Shown: in pieces, positions 61,075-64,000 of the stretch
Layout of the letters: each line of letters begins with the position of its first letter
Numbering within the stretch: position 1 is the first letter of the stretch
Assembly: GCF_018691265.1 (NCBI RefSeq)
Contig: NW_024881301.1
Location: forward strand, 10,243,752-10,307,751
DNA: 64,000 bases
Source of the DNA: Tyto alba
Taxonomy: Eukaryota > Chordata > Aves > Strigiformes > Tytonidae
Reading direction: 5' to 3'
Program-made: the position numbers and the translations under genes
Notes under the pieces: model-generated
Told to the model about the DNA's origin: nothing
Database searches by the model: none
Seen by the model: the letters and a program-made list of their open reading frames with translations, nothing else

Positions 61075-64000
61075 TTAGTATGCTTTTGTTTATATGATAT
61101 GTTTTTCTGGGCATATTTTGGTGCATGTTATAGCAATATGGTAACACCTTAAAGTAAATAGGACCTCATTACTAAGACCAAGATGGTTTTCATACCTAAG
61201 GATGTATGCTATGTTGTACAGTGAAATGCAGTGTAAGGACAGCAGCTTCAGTGTGGTCAAATGCCAGGACAGCCTAGCTAGTGTGTTGGGCTACAATTAC
61301 CCTTATATCTCTTATCATTTCCCTCAGTGCAGACACCTCCCAAGAGCAGTTTTTCAGAAAAGCTGAGAAAGTGGAAGAATCATCTCCAGAATTTATATTG
61401 TTCCATAGATTTCTGAGAGCTGCATATTTCAGTTTGAGAAGCCATAAAGATATCTACGTAAACAAATGCATGTGTTGTGTCATAATAGGAAAATCAAAGC
61501 TATAATGACCTCCAGCTTTGCACCTAACATTTAACAACATCCTTGCCATGTGACATTTACTTTGCTGTGTCTTTAGTGTAAAAAGCTTTTGGACCTTTGC
61601 TCATACTTTCATTCACATCAGTCCTAGCATCATGTTTGAAAACAAACATTATGCAATTTCACCATTAATCTACTCAGTGTAGATGATGCACCTTACCATC
61701 CCATCAGCCTATATGGATGTGACCATGTGTGCATATCACCTTCCTCCTGATCACCACAAATTACCACCAGACAAAAGTATTTGGGAGCTTTGCAGATTAT
61801 AAAACTATTTTGATCATAATTTCTTTGATTTTTACAAGGATCAGGGGATTTTCTATCTGAAACATCTTATACTATGTAACAGTGAGGTGGTTGGATTTTT
61901 TTTGCAAGTCATCCTAGCAGAATTGGTCTTCATCCTCTGTCAGGATTTGATTTGTAATATAGGTTGACCCTAGGTTGAAGGCTTGTCCTTCAGGAAATGA
62001 CCTGATCAGTTCTCAGACATTTGATGAAAAGTTGGAAATCAGGATGTATAAATCAGATCTACCTCTTTCTTCTTGCTTTTACACTATTGTTAAGTTTGTT
62101 ACCAATTTTGTCTTTTAAATGAGCTTGATTGTTTACTGTGATTTTATAGGATATTAAGAAAAATGGCACAGAGGTTTTCAAAACAATTTTATCTTCAGAT
62201 TCCTATAAACATACAAGTAGAAAGTACTTAGCTATTTGTATTTGCACATTAAAAATGTAAGCCTGGGTGTACGCAAATGACATGCACTTATTTTGAGATA
62301 TTTTTAGAATGTCTCTGATAAACTTCAAACTTAGGAATTGGTTGGTTTATTCGAAGTATCACTCATCTGTGCAATAAATCACAGGAACAGATGCAGCTAT
62401 GATGGAGGTTACACACGTGAATTCTTTACCATGGGATAAAAAGGAGAAAAGTCTAATGCTTTCTGCTTATGTGCTCACAAATTCTTTTAATTGTTGGTGG
62501 TGTAACTTGGTGGCCATTAAAAAACGTTTGTGGTGTTTATAATTATGTTTCTCCAAGTCACAGCTGACTGGAAAAACATGATATGTCTACTAAAATACCT
62601 TGAAAGTTAAGAGTTATTAATAAAAAAATAATTTCTGTTTTTTCTTCTTCTACAAATGCATCTCCAAAGTATCAAGATCATTGAAACAGTCAATACACTG
62701 GTGATCAGAGAGCACAACTTGTCTCAGTAAAAACTTTGTATGATGAAATAGGAGTCCAAAGGAACAATTCTGCAACTGTATCTAACCAAAAATCTATGTA
62801 AAAACTCCACAAATGGATTACCATTAAGTACTGTAATATTTTAGAAAAAAATAAATAAAAAAAGAAGTGCAGAAGACTCAAGTGACTCAAGTCCCCACAT
62901 CATCATCAGCAGCAATATTGAGTTAAGAAACAGAATCTGAGTCCATATTTTAAGCAGTGAGTGTGCATGCAGTGGAGAAGAGAAAAGGGACAGAATGAAG
63001 TAGAAAAACTATGGTAACAAGATCCATCTCTTAGACCTTTTGTCCTCAACAGAGTTTTCCAGTCCCTTCCATATGTCTTTTTTAAGCTGGGAAAGTGCTG
63101 CCATCAAGTTATACCTTGATATATACTAGCTACTTTGCCCATACTCCTACAAGAGATTGTAAGGGATGGCTGCAGATCTTTCTCTGCCTTATCCAGCTAC
63201 AGATCTTCATAAAGTTTGGTGTAAACTTCAAATCTTTCAGACTTCAGTGTCTCTAGCAAACTTGGTTAAAGTTGGCGAATGGATTCAAAGGTACTGGGAG
63301 GTTGAGGTGACAGGTTGGCATGTGGACAATGTAATTGCACACTTTTTTCCCAACCAAAACCAGTCTAAACACAACCAAGGTACATATAGATAGTGAAGGA
63401 GTATGTCCTAAATCAAGTGCAGCTGTAATAGAAATGTCAGTTATCTGTTGCCTGCACCTTCTTTAGAAGTTAGCTAACCAGTTCATTTTCTATCTTTTTA
63501 CAAGTGTGAGATAAACTTTTGCCACTTTTCAGGAATGGGCAAGAAAATGTCACTTTTTTTCAGCTGGATCAATTCATCTAGACTGTGAAAGATTAAACAC
63601 CAAGAGAATACTGCCAGGAAAGACAGAGCGAAGAAACTGCTTGCTGGTAGGATAATAAGAGTGCAGCAGCGGAGGTGTGCGTTTCAAGATCACAGCAAGC
63701 TGTGCTTTATTCAGAATGGTACCACAGCATTTGACACATGTGCTGTAACCACATGGAAACCATGGCATGGGAGGAATACTGTAGGAGGGAGATTGTAAGG
63801 TATAGCAAGAAAAAAAACCTCAGCAAAACCAGGAAAATAAACTTGTATTACGTAAAGGAGATATGACACAGTTGTGCTGTTCAAAAGTTATTCCTTATAT
63901 AAAAAGAAACATTGGTAATAATGAAAACCCTTTCTTAGAAGAGTAGGCACATGAGCAATGGTAGGTAGGTAGGTGGGAGGAACAGCGTGGGTTGTGTGAC

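Larger units (their letters stand above)
55953..64000. other. Non-coding, probably DLGAP1 intron
   Basis: AT-rich sequence with the old antisense CR1-like fragment at 59010-59290, A/T homopolymers and a short GTAG repeat at 63961-63974. No exon was recognised. Confidence 0.6.

Noticed and set aside
1..64000. Search for tRNA, rRNA, CRISPR, prokaryotic operons or a new multi-gene system
   Set aside because: No such structure was seen. Outside DLGAP1 and the mobile elements the sequence reads as vertebrate intron.

Overview
This is a vertebrate nuclear segment, most likely from a bird. The evidence is two intact, properly spliced exons of the postsynaptic scaffold gene DLGAP1 (SAPAP1/GKAP), CR1-type LINE copies ending in the ATTCTGTG-like octamer typical of sauropsid CR1, a low density of interspersed repeats, and no mammalian Alu/L1-like sequence. 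A non-avian reptile is not formally excluded. There are no bacterial-style operons, CRISPR arrays or recognisable RNA genes.

Layout: DLGAP1 lies on the minus strand, so transcription runs from high to low coordinates. One exon of 178 nt is at 36692-36869 and the next, of 241 nt, is at 33986-34226, with a 2465-bp intron between them. Together they encode 139 complete codons plus one split base at each outer end, from the central repeat region of the protein that docks on the guanylate-kinase domains of PSD-95 family proteins. I find no other DLGAP1 exon, so about 34 kb below and 27 kb above these exons read as intron (inference).

Insertions in the intronic sequence: a 5'-truncated, decayed CR1 LINE at 44080-45624 (+); a short CR1 3' tail at 14914-15005 (+); an older CR1-like fragment at about 59010-59290 (-); and a solo LTR of an endogenous retrovirus at 54877-55947 (+). 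The LTR is bounded by an exact 5-bp target-site duplication and TGTC/GACA ends, keeps CCAAT, TATA-like and AATAAA signals, and is antisense to DLGAP1. There are also microsatellites and long A/T homopolymers.

Unexplained but noticeable: a small CpG-rich patch at about 6781-7200 that stands out from CpG-poor surroundings and could be a cryptic or alternative promoter; a GC-rich open frame at 40005-40448 whose stop codon overlaps an AATAAA; and two intronic blocks that look like regulatory DNA. I see no convincing new multi-gene system. The open frames outside DLGAP1 and the mobile elements are of the size expected by chance in 64 kb.
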